In this document: positions 12,267 to 23,190 of the stretch, in pieces
Numbering within the stretch: the first letter of the stretch is position 1
How the letters are laid out: the number at the start of each line of letters is the position of its first letter
The notes under the pieces: model-generated
The model's input: only the letters and a program-made list of their open reading frames with translations
Databases searched by the model: none
Told to the model about the DNA's origin: nothing
Made by a program: the position numbers and the translations under genes
Assembly (NCBI RefSeq): GCF_026914185.1
Contig: NC_070573.1
Span: 2,969,501-3,033,500, forward strand
DNA length: 64,000 nt
Source of the DNA: Puccinia triticina
Taxonomy: Eukaryota > Basidiomycota > Pucciniomycetes > Pucciniales > Pucciniaceae
Direction of reading: 5' to 3'

Positions 12267-12732
12267 CAAGGGTGGGCCGCTACGCCACAGGGCCACTTAG
12301 CGTTAGCGTAGCGGCAAAAAGCGCCCGCCCATTTTGAGTAGCGTTAGCGCGCTGTTAGCGCCGCTACGCTGCGCTACGTTTCAGCGGCGCTAACAGCGCG
12401 CCAATTGTTTGTTAGTGTTAGCGCGCCGCTACAGTCACTACGCTACGCTACGCTGCGCTACAGCGCTTTTAGCGGAAAAAAGGCCTTTTTTTCAGCTAAA
12501 AGCACTGTGGCGCACCGTAGCGCGCGCTATTTTGCGCCCTGCGTGTGTAGCGCTAGCGCAATTGCGCGCATCTGCGCTAACGCTACGCTAACAGCTAAAT
12601 TAGCTGCGCACCCTTTGCGCGTAGCGTTAGCGCAGAAAGGTGCAATTCCGCTAACGCTACGCTAAAATTTAGCGGAATTCCGCTACGCGACGCCACGCTA
12701 ACGCTACGGTTAGCGTAGCTGGCCCACCGTTG
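12267..12732. mobile_element. 466-bp foldback element of GTAGCG repeats
   Basis: The stretch is built almost entirely from GTAGCG, GTTAGCG and CGCTAACGCTACGC words on both strands, bounded by CAAGGGTGGGCC and the inverse GGCCCACCGTTG. Length, interior modules (TTAGCGG-A/T-rich loop, GCGCGCAATTGC-type blocks) and termini match the 468-bp element at 47451-47918. No clear target duplication was seen, so this copy may be older or rearranged. Open frames inside it are composition artefacts. Confidence 0.7.
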
Positions 12733-12953
12733 CTTGAGATCAGGTGGTACTATTTTATCCAAGTGAATGGCGGCACTAATGGCAAAAATGTTAACAATAC
12801 TGCCTGTGTACAACCAAATTGATTAGGAGGAGGCTCCATAAGTTGTGATCAATTTATTGTGGGAGCATTTTGGCCCAAGAAGACTGCAAAGCATCCAATC
12901 TCTGCAAGCTATCTTACTGGGGCATTAACAAAAACCCTAAAAAACAATAGCTT

Positions 12954-13640
12954 TCATAATTGCCAAATTTGAGTGTTGTTTGATATGGCCCTGAAAAATA
13001 TTAAAATTGGACAACAGAAATTACAGCGCAACCACTGTACATACATAGTTGGGGTATGTAGTCAGAATTACCTCGGACAGATACAATTCCCACACATGTC
13101 ACAGCTGTTGCAGCCAGCGCAAACATAGCTGTCACCATGGCCATCGACATAACAATAATGTGGGATAGCATCTGGTACATCAGTAGCAGGTGGGAGTGGA
13201 TCACTGTTAACACCCAGGACTGTAATGGCGTTGGTATAATTGGGTATGAATGAAACATGGTCTAGTCAGTAAGATCCTTGGGATATTAGTTAGGTAATAA
13301 GTTAGCAAGTTGCTGTAGGCAACCTTAACACTATTTTTATCACATTTTATGAAGGACTTTTCAATAATGGTTGAAACATCAGAACTGGTGGCTGTGAATC
13401 TGACCAGCTTGAAAATTTTTGCCATGATAAATGTGATAAAAATAGAGTGAAGGTTCCAGGGCAAATTGGAAGAAGAATCAGGCTTCTCAGCTCTGGTGCC
13501 AAAAAACTAAACATACTTTGTTTGACCAAAGGTTCTGACTGGATGTCAGAGTCATGAAGCGGAACACTGGCTCCACGAACCGCCTGTAAGCAGCACGCAG
13601 CGACCAACAAAGCTGACAGGTTCTTCGAACAAGCTCGCAT
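12954..13640 (-). CDS. Small secreted cysteine-rich protein (effector candidate)
   Basis: Three exons splice into 103 codons including stop: 13640-13517, 13219-13072 and 12990-12954, with GT-AG borders (GTATGT donor, TTACAG acceptor; GTAATT donor, TTTCAG acceptor). Lengths 124+148+37 are consistent with one frame. Residues 1 to about 24 form a signal peptide: a short positive start, a Leu/Ala/Val/Cys core (SALLVAACCLQAV), then a small-residue cleavage site near RGA-SV. The mature chain of about 78 residues is hydrophilic and has seven cysteines clustered near its end, spaced C-x(10)-C-x2-C-x2-C-x2-C-x2-C-x1-C. That profile fits secreted effector candidates of rust fungi, but no family was recognised and function is inferred. 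It stands alone between transposable elements. The first intron is long (297 bp) and contains an inverted repeat. Confidence 0.62.
13331..13446. repeat. Inverted repeat inside the first intron of the secreted-protein gene
   Basis: CTATTTTTATCACATTT at 13331 is inverted at the other end as AAATGTGATAAAAATAG, giving a 116-bp MITE-like unit. It sits inside the intron 13516-13220 and explains much of that intron's unusual length. No target duplication is clear. Confidence 0.55.
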
Positions 13641-15045
13641 TGCAGATTGCAAATCACTTGTACTGTAGATACGATGGACGCATTAAAACCTAAGATTACA
13701 CCTGACTGGAATGGAGGTACTCGGAGCAGGGGCATGCAAAACTTACCGGCCTGGTTTGGTAAACAAGAATCAAAGGGCTGATTGTACGATAGCGAAAGGT
13801 GCGGAAGCCTGAGGAGCGGGAACGACATGCCGACCTTGTAGGCTGTATTTATAGAACACGGTTTGCCATGAGTGCAGTGAGCTCAAGTCTCTCGACACCG
13901 GAAGTTGCTAGCTTAACACCAGCCTCTCGTTTCCGACTGAGGTGGGCGAAACACCGCCAGAAGCCTCTCCCGGAGCGATCCTCTGCAAGAAGCCACTGCT
14001 GCGTGGCGGGTGACCGGGTTCACTCTTTTGCCGGTGTCTCCGTTCCTTCCCTATGTTCCAGGGGAAAGCTTCGATCGCATGTTGCGCCATTTTCAAGGCC
14101 AAAATCCGGCACCTCCCGGTTTCACCAATCTGCGACCGGGCCGATTCTTCAGTTTACCCGGGTAGGAGTCAGCGCATGGCAGCGTTTCGTCGGGTTTTTC
14201 CGGGGCGTGAGTCAGGGGTGTGAGCCGTCCATGCCTTGCAACCGGCTAAACCAAAGCCGGGAGCCGGTTGAATGGCGCACGCCGATACAACTCTTTGGAA
14301 TTAACCCTCAGCTGATAGCCAGGCCCGGTAGATGGATCCTGGACATGGAAGACAGCTCAGGAGCAACCCGGGACACCTGGAGGAGTGTTGCAACCCTCTT
14401 CCTCCCCCTTTGACCAAGGCTTCCCCCCTTCCAGTTCCTTCCTCCACCTTCTCCTGATTCTCAGCTCGGGGAAAATTATTGCCCAACCGATTCCTTGTCC
14501 CGACCCTATCGGCAATTATGAAACCGTGTGCCAGCGCGCTTAGAAAGCCTCCCAGTGAGGCAGCTGCCTCCATGACGGGAGGGCGCGCTTTGTGCGAGGC
14601 GGGCGAGGGACTTGTGCTCGGCTCGGCCTTGCACTGACGTCGGCTCCAGCAACTGAGAATACGGGTCAAATCTAGGGCAACCACTGAATTGGCGCGTTGG
14701 CGAAAGAGTCGTTAACCGATCAAAACGTAATCGGATCAGAATACGGAGAGATACGGCCCCGCGATCTCTTCGCAATCCCGATTGCATACAATGGTCCCGC
14801 TCACACCACGCTGACCGACTTCGCTTTCTGCTTTGACTGTCGTTTCTTTCTCTGTTCATGAGATCGCATGGCCCACCCAGGTGTGCGCGGGGGCCGTGGC
14901 GCGCTGCAGAGCGCAATACCATGGATGTGGGACACAACGATCCCGGGGTGGTGGCCTCTGATCAGCTCTCGGGACTGTCCAGGTCCTCACTCCAACAAAG
15001 AAGGTGAAGCTGGATAGGTTGAGCTGGGCCAATCGGCAACAACGG
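13641..15045. other. GC-rich intergenic stretch, no confident gene
   Basis: This includes the likely promoter side of the secreted-protein gene. It is richer in CpG than its surroundings. A 204-codon plus frame (13799-14413) and a 143-codon minus frame (14506-14937) exist, but both are Arg/Ser/Pro-rich, overlap antisense frames of similar length and have no domain. Confidence 0.35.
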
Positions 15046-15681
15046 TACTTGATAGGGGCTGGCTTTATGCACTCCAAATATTTACTACATAGTACATGCA
15101 CTCCAAAAAAGGAGTGAACTTGTGTCTACTCCAATAAATGTTGGAGTGAGCAAAGTTTCACTCCAAAAGTGGGTTAATTGGAGTGTTCAGAAGTTCACTC
15201 CAATATATATTTGGAGTAAACCTTTGTTCACTCCAAAAGTGGGCTAAATTGGAGTGTTCAGAAGTTTTCACTCCAATATTTATTGGAGTGGAAACTTGTG
15301 CACTCCAATCTTGAAACTTGGTATGTTTCAAGATTGGAGTGTACTACTGTACACTCCAATAAATACTGGAGTGTACCACTGTACACTCCAATAAATACTG
15401 GAGTGTACTACTGTACACTGCAATAAATACTGGAGTGTGCTACTGTACACTCCAATAATTTATTTTAAGGCCCCTTTTGGAGCCGAAATAATCAGTGAAA
15501 TAATCACTAGTGAAATAATCTGTGAAAATTCAATTATATCACATGAAATAAAAAATAATAGATATACCGCCCAGTGTTTGGCACATTATTAATGATATGT
15601 ACAGTGCAGCCTGGCCAGCCAACCAAAAACCAAAAAGCAACCCAGACAACGCTCTCAATACTCACTCAGCCAACAGTTTTG

Positions 15682-17362
15682 ATGGATGAACTCGAACACG
15701 ATATTGAAGATGAAGATTTCTTGCTTGAACAAGAATCTCTTGTTCTCATCATGGTGGCCCTTCTGCTGACGAGTGTGACTTGCGACACAACGATTCAAAG
15801 GCCCTACAACGACTTACCGCTCTCGGGTTCAGGCTATACCTTGGCTATTCTTCAGGGTAATCCTTGCCGGACAGTCAATGTGTTTTGAGTATCAACGTCA
15901 ACTTTTCTTTTCTTAAGCGACAAGAACCTCAAAGTCCAAACTGAACCAGTCTCAAAACTGCTTCCAATCAAAGAACAACTTGCAATTTTTCTCTACATTG
16001 TTGGGCATAACCTCAAATCAACAGGCTCAGGACCGCTTTCAGCATTCTGGGGAAACAATATCGAGGTGAGTTCTTATCCTGTAGGACCCCAGCTTATTTG
16101 GAATGGAAACTAAGACAGTGGTTTTCCTCAGGGTGTTCCGACACATACTTGAACTCATAGTGCAGCTGGCTGAGGAATACTTGACTCCTCCGTTGCCCAA
16201 CCACACGCATCACCACATTGAATCAAATCCAAAATATCCACCTTTCTTCGACCAATGTCTTGGAGAAATTGATGGTGTGCATATCCCGGCCAGTGTACCT
16301 GTAGAAAGAGCAGCAGCCCATAGGAATCAAGAAGGATTCCTCTCGCAAAATGTGATGGGCGTTTGTGACTTCAGCATGAAGTTCACTTACTTGCGAGTTG
16401 GTTGGGAGGGTAGTGCTCACAATGCCCGAGTTTTTCAAGATGCACGGTCTCATGATTTTGCGGTTGATCCTGGCCACTTTTATCTTGCGGATGCGGGCTA
16501 CGCCCTTGAACAAAATATACTGGTACCATACTGGGGCACATGTTATCATTTGCAAGAGCAAGCAGTCGCTGGAAAAAGGTGGTTTTCCATTGACTCTTAT
16601 TTCATAAGCACTAGGTTTGCTTATGCTTTGATTTGTTTCTTGTCTACCTCGGCTTTACCCTCTCCCTTCCTTCTCTCTATTGAAAAAACTTTACTCTAAT
16701 CTCCGAATACTTTGTTGATCCTGATAGAATTGAATGCCATCCTCAAGTCTATTAACTCTGAGCTATTAACCCATCAATCATTCTATCACTCTCAACCCTT
16801 CAATCACTCAAACGCTCTCCAACCCTTATTCCCTTTCCGTTGTCACCTTCTCACCCGTTCATATTTCTTTTATTCTCAAACCTCATCTAAAATCAGACAA
16901 TCTCAACTCTTCACCATTGTTGAAATCATTTGCTTCCGACTCTTTGCCAAGATCAATCATCTCTTGTCAACTTCTTTGGTTCGCCTTCAATCTATCCTCA
17001 TTGATTCTCATCTCCCAGAATCCTGATCATTTGGTGAGAAAAAGAACACATCCTTCTATCTCGCGACCGTTCTATTATACTAATTCTTTTCATGTTTAGC
17101 GATCTTACAGTCCTTTTTAAATCCTTGTCTGGCTCTCTTAAATTATATACATATAATTATTATTGACTGGTATGACTATTCTTTATTTCTTATTGTTTTT
17201 CTAATTGTTCTAATCCATGTTATTAGTTCTGGTTCTTTCTTTGGCAATCAAAATCTATAGTTCTATTAATCCTCCACCCGAGGGCGTGTACACTAGCGAT
17301 TGTGAAAGAGAAGAATGTGAAAACTGGAGAGACGCAATTGCTGAGGCTCTATGGCAACAATA
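15682..17362 (+). pseudogene. PIF/Harbinger DDE transposase, broken
   Basis: The N-terminal exon (15682-16065) holds an acidic leader, then the region preceding the catalytic core. The second exon (about 16132-16590) holds the first catalytic Asp in GEIDGVHIP and the second in FYLADAGYALEQ, followed by the expected PYWGTCYHLQE. A short last exon (about 17248-17362) has the family's C-terminal NWRDAIAEALW. The third catalytic residue (Glu, normally in a VVERIFG-type block) is missing: 16600-17245 is low-complexity T/C-rich sequence. TGA at 15886-15888 lies where an Arg codon is expected, and the first splice junction is out of phase by one base. The enzyme cannot be functional. Confidence 0.8.
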
Positions 17363-17697
17363 AACTTCAACTTTAGAAAGAAGGACTCAATGAATCTCTC
17401 TTGCTTGTTTGTAACATATACTCACCTTTATCTCACATTTCATAGAAAACAACATTCATTTAATTGAGACAAACAACCTCTTCAGTGAGTAAGAGAAGTG
17501 AGATGAGTCATATTCAATTGGGCTTAAGTTTTTTTAGGTCTCTTGTTCAGTAACACAGGTGAGATAAGTTAGATTTGATCGGGGTTCAGTACAAGTGAGA
17601 AACTGTTTTTATGCATCTGGTTCATGGAGCAAGAAAAGTGTGCAATGTTAGACACCTCGGGTTCCAGTACGAGTGAGAATATGTTATTTATTGTGTT

Positions 17698-18966
17698 TCA
17701 GCAGCATGTTTTGATAGATGAGTAAAAGAGATCGGCATGTTTTGATAGAAAGACAGGCAAAGAGATCGATTTGAAAAATATAAGGCCGCGCAAATGATCA
17801 ATCTGCTGATCAAGCCATTGGGCTCTGAGGTCTTTATTGAGGATGCTGACAAACATTTGAGCGTTTGTGTCATCTTGGAATACCGCAAAAGCATCCAACT
17901 GCTCCGTTTGACTTGCTTTGGGTGCATGGACCTCCTGATACAACGCCATTGCATCCTGAAGATGAGTTGTAACAACCGCTTGCAGCCTTTGTTTGAGTCT
18001 TCGAGAGTGCTGTTTGCGTTGAGTATTCATGTAGCCAACCAGACCATGAATAGCCGTTGCAATCAAGTCTCGCTTAGTGTGACTGCGTGAAACGTAGTTG
18101 GTTGGGCTGTTTGATGGGCTGTTTTGACGAATGATTTCACCGGAAGTGTCTGGATCGGCCGGTTGGGACTGAGGTTGCAAGCGTTGTGAGAGCAAGCAAG
18201 CTGATTCACCAGTAGCCAACAAAGTGCTGAAGATTTTGTCTAGGTTCCAATACTTGGGATATGGAATCCCCAGAATTTCCTCGCAATCGGATGTGCCTAT
18301 ACAAAAAAGAAAAAACAGCACTTAAAAAATGGAGAGAGAAAAATGAGATAAGAAAATAGAATCACTTACAGCAACGTATCTCTCCCAAACCTCATCAGAA
18401 GCAGTGACTTCGCACATAGTCTCATCCCAGCCAAATCTGCTGGCTTCTTTACATGCGACAAAAGCATTGTATTCGTGTTTGAAGGACTGGTTAAGTTTAG
18501 CTTTGCACTTGGTGTAGTCAAGTAGGTGCTCGGTCTCTGGGAATGCCGCCCTCAGCTGTTGGGCCACATTGCGGTGAGAAGTGTTTTGAAAACCATCATC
18601 TGACCGTTTTCCTTTCTCTACCTCTTGGACGTAGAGCTCTAACATCATGAACTCCATTGGTCCGGTCCAGCGTAATTTTTTGGGGCCTTGCTGGGTGGCC
18701 GTTTGAGTTGTAAGCAACCAATCGTCTTCATCAAGCGTTCTGGAATCAAGTATGCTGCTTGCTTGAGATCCTTGCGGTGAATCATTTGATTGCTGGAGTG
18801 CTCAAATGGTAGCCGCACGATTACCGGTGTGCCAAATAACTCCTCTGGCACGGGATCCTCTGGGACAACCTCTTCCGCGGCCCCAATTGATAGGAGTGCG
18901 CAGTGATTGCTTGGTGTCTCCTTCTTCAAGTTGAGTTGGATTGGGTGGATGTAGGTTGTTGTCCAT
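17698..18966 (-). pseudogene. Myb/SANT-like DNA-binding partner of the Harbinger transposase, frameshifted
   Basis: The N-terminal exon (from 18966) includes an AT-hook-like GRGRGCPRGSRARG. The next block (about 18717-18370) is a Myb/SANT-like domain with KLRWTGPMEFMMLELYVQEV near its start and ending DEVWERYVA. An intron (GTAAGT to TATAG) leads to a C-terminal exon ending at 17698 with helical segments. The frame slips at a GGGG run near 18270, between the ARKFWG and IPYPKYW blocks. Such proteins bind element ends and help nuclear import of the transposase in this superfamily. Convergent placement opposite the transposase is typical. Confidence 0.75.
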
Positions 18967-19073
18967 TGATGATGTGAAGGTGTGGGGTGTTGGTCTGAAG
19001 GTGTTGGGAAGCTGCCAATATATCAAGGAGTACGGAGGAATCTACATACCAGTTGGCCAAACACCACCAGCAT

Positions 19074-19762
19074 TGTTAAGTTGATGATATGAATATTTAA
19101 ATTTGTGCGATGAATATTTCTATTTCTATTTACTAAGTCTGTTGAGCTGAGGCTACCAGACTGTGCGATGTATATACAATGTGATGATGATAATGATAAG
19201 ATGTGATGATGATGAGAGTGAATGAATGAAAGGAACAACTCTGCTTGGCTTCATGCCAGTGTCTATTTATACCAACGCCCACCATTGGTGGGTATGCACA
19301 AGCCCACGAGGACCTCCTTGTCTATTAAAGCATTTAAGTATAGATGCTTTCTCAGTGCTACTCACTGGTCGCAACCTGTACTTTCCAAGCGTTATTCGAC
19401 GCCTCTTGGGTATCGCGGACTCAGCCCAATGAGCTTTCCTCTTACGTGCATTTAATCTCATTGCCGCTTTTACTTTTCTCGCGATATCCTTTGCATTCAT
19501 GTCTATATGCTCTGATAGCTCTTTCCTTGAGCTTTTATCTTGCTGGTTCGCTTTCCGCTGTTTGTATTGCTTTCGGCGTTGACTGAAAGCCATCCAAACA
19601 TGCTCCGCATGTTCCAATTCCTGTAGTTCGGGGAGTCGGGGATCGTCAATGTCAAGCTCACACGTTCGCGTGATCCTCGTATCTTGTGATATGCTCTGTG
19701 ACACTTCTTCCGGTGATTGAGTTGAGAGCACACAAAGACTGGCGGTAGCTTGTTGCTCAACA
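19074..19762 (-). repeat. 3' LTR of the young Copia element
   Basis: Begins TGTTAAG and ends CTCAACA in plus orientation. It is identical to the other LTR except at 19167 (G, versus A at 24027), 19574 (C, versus T at 24434) and 19743 (C, versus T at 24603). Confidence 0.95.
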
Positions 19763-22545
19763 CACCCCCTTGCTCTCGGCTCGATCATCGACAATGGCAA
19801 AAGTCCCATCATTGACGAGAACTTCGTGTGTTTTTCCCGATCCAACGCCTTGGTGAATATGTCCGCGATCATATCTTCTGTTGGTACGTATTCAATACTA
19901 ATTTCTCGATTAATCACAAGATCTTTGGTGAAGTTATAATGTACTCCAATGTGTTTGGTTCTGGAATGATACACCGGGTTTTTTGCTAACTGTATTGCCC
20001 CTTGATTGTCTGACCAGACTCTTGTTTTCTCGGGGACGTTTCCGTGTACATCAAATGTCAACTTCCGTAGCCACTGCGCCTCTTGTGACGCTGCTAAATA
20101 TGCTCGATACTCGGCTTCCGTTGATGACGAGCTTGGTCCTCCTAGCTTCTTACTCCTCCATGACACGAGTCCGCTCCCACAATGGAAACTATACCCGCTG
20201 GTTGACAAACTCTGGTCGTCTTCGGCCCAGCTCGAGTCGACATATCCAATTATTTCATGCCCGCTGTTTGGTTGGTACAATATTCCCCAGTCTTGCGATC
20301 CTTTAAGGTATCTGACAACTCTTTTGAACACGGCCCAGTGTGTATCATCCGGACCTTCCAAAAACTGTGACAGTTTTCCCACAGCGTAGGTTATATCCGG
20401 TCGGGTGCACTGTGATAGATAATTCAGCGAACCAATAGCTGATCGATAGTCGAGTCCTCGCTCTTTGAATCTTGCGGCTTCCTCTGGTGACGACTTAGTG
20501 AGTTTGACATTAGATTGCATTGGCGTTCCGGTTGTCTTACCATCTTCTAAGCCGTATTCTTCAACCAGGGTCTTAATGTAATGTGCTTGATTTATGAACA
20601 TTCTGTTTCCGTCAAGGTAATCTATCTTCATACCAAGTATGTGTTGGGCTATTCCCAAGTCTTTGATTTTGAAATCTTTGCCTAGCTTACTGATGAGTTC
20701 ATCTGTGTTATTTCCGACTAGTATTAAATCGTCAACCCATGCAAAAGCTAAATCTCCTTGGTTCGAAATCAATAGAAAAGGGTCCGCATCACTGATTCTG
20801 TACCCGTTCTTGATAAACCAATTAGTCATGGTGGTATACCATCCTCTTGCCGCTTGCTTCAGTCCGTAGAGTGTCTTTTTTAGTTTTATGACAAATCGGT
20901 TGGGTTCATCAATAAGCGATCTGGCCAAGTCCTTTGTGTAAGCTTCCTGTTTTGTTTCTTTTAGCCACTCAAAAAATCCCTCAGGTAAGCTGATATAAAC
21001 CGCTTTGTTGTCTTCTAACTTTGAATTAAGGTAGGCCGTGACAAAATCAGCTTGCCTTGGCTTGATTCCTTTCTGAGTCGCTTGGTACAGTATGTAGCGC
21101 ATGGTGCTGAGTCGCCCAGTAGGTGAGAATGTTTCTTCATAATCGATTCCTTCTTTTTGCTTGAATCCTCTAGCTACACACCTTGCTTTGTATCTTTTTA
21201 GTACCCCCTCAGTGTCGAATTTCTTGTTTAATACCCATCGAGTATTGATCAATGTTTTGGTTTTATCCCGTTCTTCTTTAGGTACTATATCAAAGACTCC
21301 GTTTTCGATGATAGAATCAAGCTCAGTGAATATGGCTTTTCTCCATAACTGCCATTCTGCCGAGTTCTTTGCTGTTTTGAAGCTGTCTGGGATGACTGCA
21401 TTTTCTTTTACAAATGTTTGTAACGCCATCGCTTCAAAAAACAGATCGTCTTTGTTTTCCTCCTCGATTTCTGCTTTGATAGCAAGGTATGTTACCCAAT
21501 TTCCATATCTTTCGACTGGTTTCTTTTCTCGTTTACTCATTCGGGTGTTTTGATTAACGGGTTGGCTATAAATCATTTCATTTTTACTACTTTCTTCCCC
21601 CCCTTGATTTATAGTTGGTTGCTCTGGCTGTTCCGTGCTCTGCTCCTCCTCTGCGTTGCTTGTTGTTCTGGTTGGTTCTTCTGGTTGCTCTGTGTTTTGT
21701 TCCTCCCCGGCCTTGCTTGCTTCAAACTCGTCGAGGAATATCTCGCCGGTATCGCCACCAGTTAGCTCAAACGACACATCCCTGGACCTAACGACCTTAT
21801 TTGTCTTGGGATTCCAGATGCGGTAGGACTTCATTTCCTCGTCGAACCCGATCAGTACTCCTTTACGACAACGTGGATCCAGCTTTCCGACAGATGCATA
21901 ATGATGTATGCTATAAAACACTTCAGTGCCAACAGGTTTAATGGCATCGAGTTTGGGATCAACTCCCCACATGCGACGGTATGGATTTGTCTTCTGATTA
22001 CGGTTGTACAGAAAAACGGCTGTTGATACCAATTCAGCCCAGAGGTTCTTTCCCAAACCAGTATCGATACGGATGGTCCGGGCCTTCTCCATGATGGTCC
22101 TGTTCATCCGTTCTGCCGTACCGTTGTGTTGGGGGGTGTTCCTAGTAGTAACAAGGTGAGATATACCCTTTTCCCCAATCCACGCTTTCATGTCTTGATT
22201 CACAAATTCTCCACCTCCGTCAGTGATGATGCGCTTGACCCCTTTCTTGTTTTTGTTTTCTATCTGGTTAACAATGAATTTTAATTCTTGTTCCGCTTGA
22301 CTCTTGACCTTCAGTATCCTTAACCAAGCATACTGACTAGCTGTGTCAACCACCGTGAGAAAATATCTGGCCCCACCTAACGAAACGGGATCAATCGGTC
22401 CCACAACATCTGCTGATAATTCTTCTCCGGCAACGTTAGTCCTTTCTCTATGGTTTGCAAACGGCTGTCGTGTTTGTTTACCTAGTCGGCATGACTGGCA
22501 ATCCTGCTGACCTCCCGGGTGTCCTAATCTTCGGTGTTCTTCCAT
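19267..22545 (-). CDS. Copia pol: integrase, reverse transcriptase, RNase H
   Basis: A 1092-codon frame starts with the GAG-pre-integrase HRRLGHPGG block and integrase zinc region. The integrase core follows with DVVGP, a DGGGEF block and TPQHNGTAERMNRT. Reverse transcriptase has DFVTAYLNSKL and the catalytic FAWVDDLILVGN. RNase H has SSSTEAEYRAYLAASQEAQWL and ends with the DMIADIFTKAL motif. Real protein probably ends near residue 930; the rest reads through the purine tract into the LTR. The core domains look intact, but gag and protease are cut off by stops upstream. Confidence 0.9.
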   Translation of the reverse strand: MEEHRRLGHPGGQQDCQSCRLGKQTRQPFANHRERTNVAGEELSADVVGPIDPVSLGGARYFLTVVDTASQYAWLRILKVKSQAEQELKFIVNQIENKNKKGVKRIITDGGGEFVNQDMKAWIGEKGISHLVTTRNTPQHNGTAERMNRTIMEKARTIRIDTGLGKNLWAELVSTAVFLYNRNQKTNPYRRMWGVDPKLDAIKPVGTEVFYSIHHYASVGKLDPRCRKGVLIGFDEEMKSYRIWNPKTNKVVRSRDVSFELTGGDTGEIFLDEFEASKAGEEQNTEQPEEPTRTTSNAEEEQSTEQPEQPTINQGGEESSKNEMIYSQPVNQNTRMSKREKKPVERYGNWVTYLAIKAEIEEENKDDLFFEAMALQTFVKENAVIPDSFKTAKNSAEWQLWRKAIFTELDSIIENGVFDIVPKEERDKTKTLINTRWVLNKKFDTEGVLKRYKARCVARGFKQKEGIDYEETFSPTGRLSTMRYILYQATQKGIKPRQADFVTAYLNSKLEDNKAVYISLPEGFFEWLKETKQEAYTKDLARSLIDEPNRFVIKLKKTLYGLKQAARGWYTTMTNWFIKNGYRISDADPFLLISNQGDLAFAWVDDLILVGNNTDELISKLGKDFKIKDLGIAQHILGMKIDYLDGNRMFINQAHYIKTLVEEYGLEDGKTTGTPMQSNVKLTKSSPEEAARFKERGLDYRSAIGSLNYLSQCTRPDITYAVGKLSQFLEGPDDTHWAVFKRVVRYLKGSQDWGILYQPNSGHEIIGYVDSSWAEDDQSLSTSGYSFHCGSGLVSWRSKKLGGPSSSSTEAEYRAYLAASQEAQWLRKLTFDVHGNVPEKTRVWSDNQGAIQLAKNPVYHSRTKHIGVHYNFTKDLVINREISIEYVPTEDMIADIFTKALDREKHTKFSSMMGLLPLSMIEPRARGCVEQQATASLCVLSTQSPEEVSQSISQDTRITRTCELDIDDPRLPELQELEHAEHVWMAFSQRRKQYKQRKANQQDKSSRKELSEHIDMNAKDIARKVKAAMRLNARKRKAHWAESAIPKRRRITLGKYRLRPVSSTEKASILKCFNRQGGPRGLVHTHQWWALV

Positions 22546-22563
22546 GGATATCTGGCAGGTGTT

Positions 22564-23190
22564 TTATTTTCTTTCTAATCTCGGAAAAGGTAAACGATTC
22601 TTGATTTTTCCGAAAAACAAGTTCTTATTGTTTATCCTGACTTCAAAATTATCGCCTTCGGTTTTCACAATTTGGGCTCCTTTATTCCAGAGCGCAGTTT
22701 GGGATATCAAGCAGTACGGCAAAGATGGAACATGGTATGCATTACGAAGAGTGATAGTATTGTTGTTGGCAGTAAGTACAACGTCTCCTCTTCCTACAAT
22801 CTCAACGCTCCTTCCAACCTCGCCAATTTCTACCTTCCCAATGTGATCTGTATAATTAATGAAGTCTTCCTTTTTATTGAACATATGGTCGGAAGCCCCA
22901 GAATTGAGAATGATCGCGTCTCCTGGTGCCATAACGTGGTTGGCGGATATAACCCCGGTCATAGCTTGATGCTCGGTCATGGCCTGATCGATTTCCTCTT
23001 GACTGTAGAATTTGTCATCTCCTAGGTCCCCAAAGATCTCGATTTCCATCGCAATTGGGTCATAGAAGCTTATCTCCTCTTGATCTTCTTCTTCGCTGAT
23101 GTCCTTTACTGCTAAGAAGGATATGCTGATACCTTCTGTTTCTCCAACATTAGCTCTGGGTGGTGCATATTTATAGTTAGTCCAGGGCTT
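22564..23190 (-). pseudogene. Copia protease and linker segment
   Basis: This in-frame continuation of gag holds the aspartic protease motif as ILNSGASDHMF; the catalytic Asp of the usual LDSGAS is Asn here, so the protease is probably inactive. An in-frame TAA at the end (after PRLERK) separates it from integrase. Between the gag TGA and that TAA the frame is open. Confidence 0.75.

Noticed and set aside
12405..12813. Open frames in the GTAGCG block
   Set aside because: Their sequence is fully explained by the foldback repeat; the proteins are repetitive and lack homology signals.
13799..14413. 204-codon plus-strand frame
   Set aside because: Composition is Arg/Ser/Pro-rich as expected of a GC-rich region, overlapping frames exist on the other strand, and no domain or splice structure supports it.
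19267..19780. C-terminal extension of Copia pol into the LTR as real protein
   Set aside because: Conserved RNase H sequence ends before the purine tract. The extra residues translate LTR sequence and are fortuitous.
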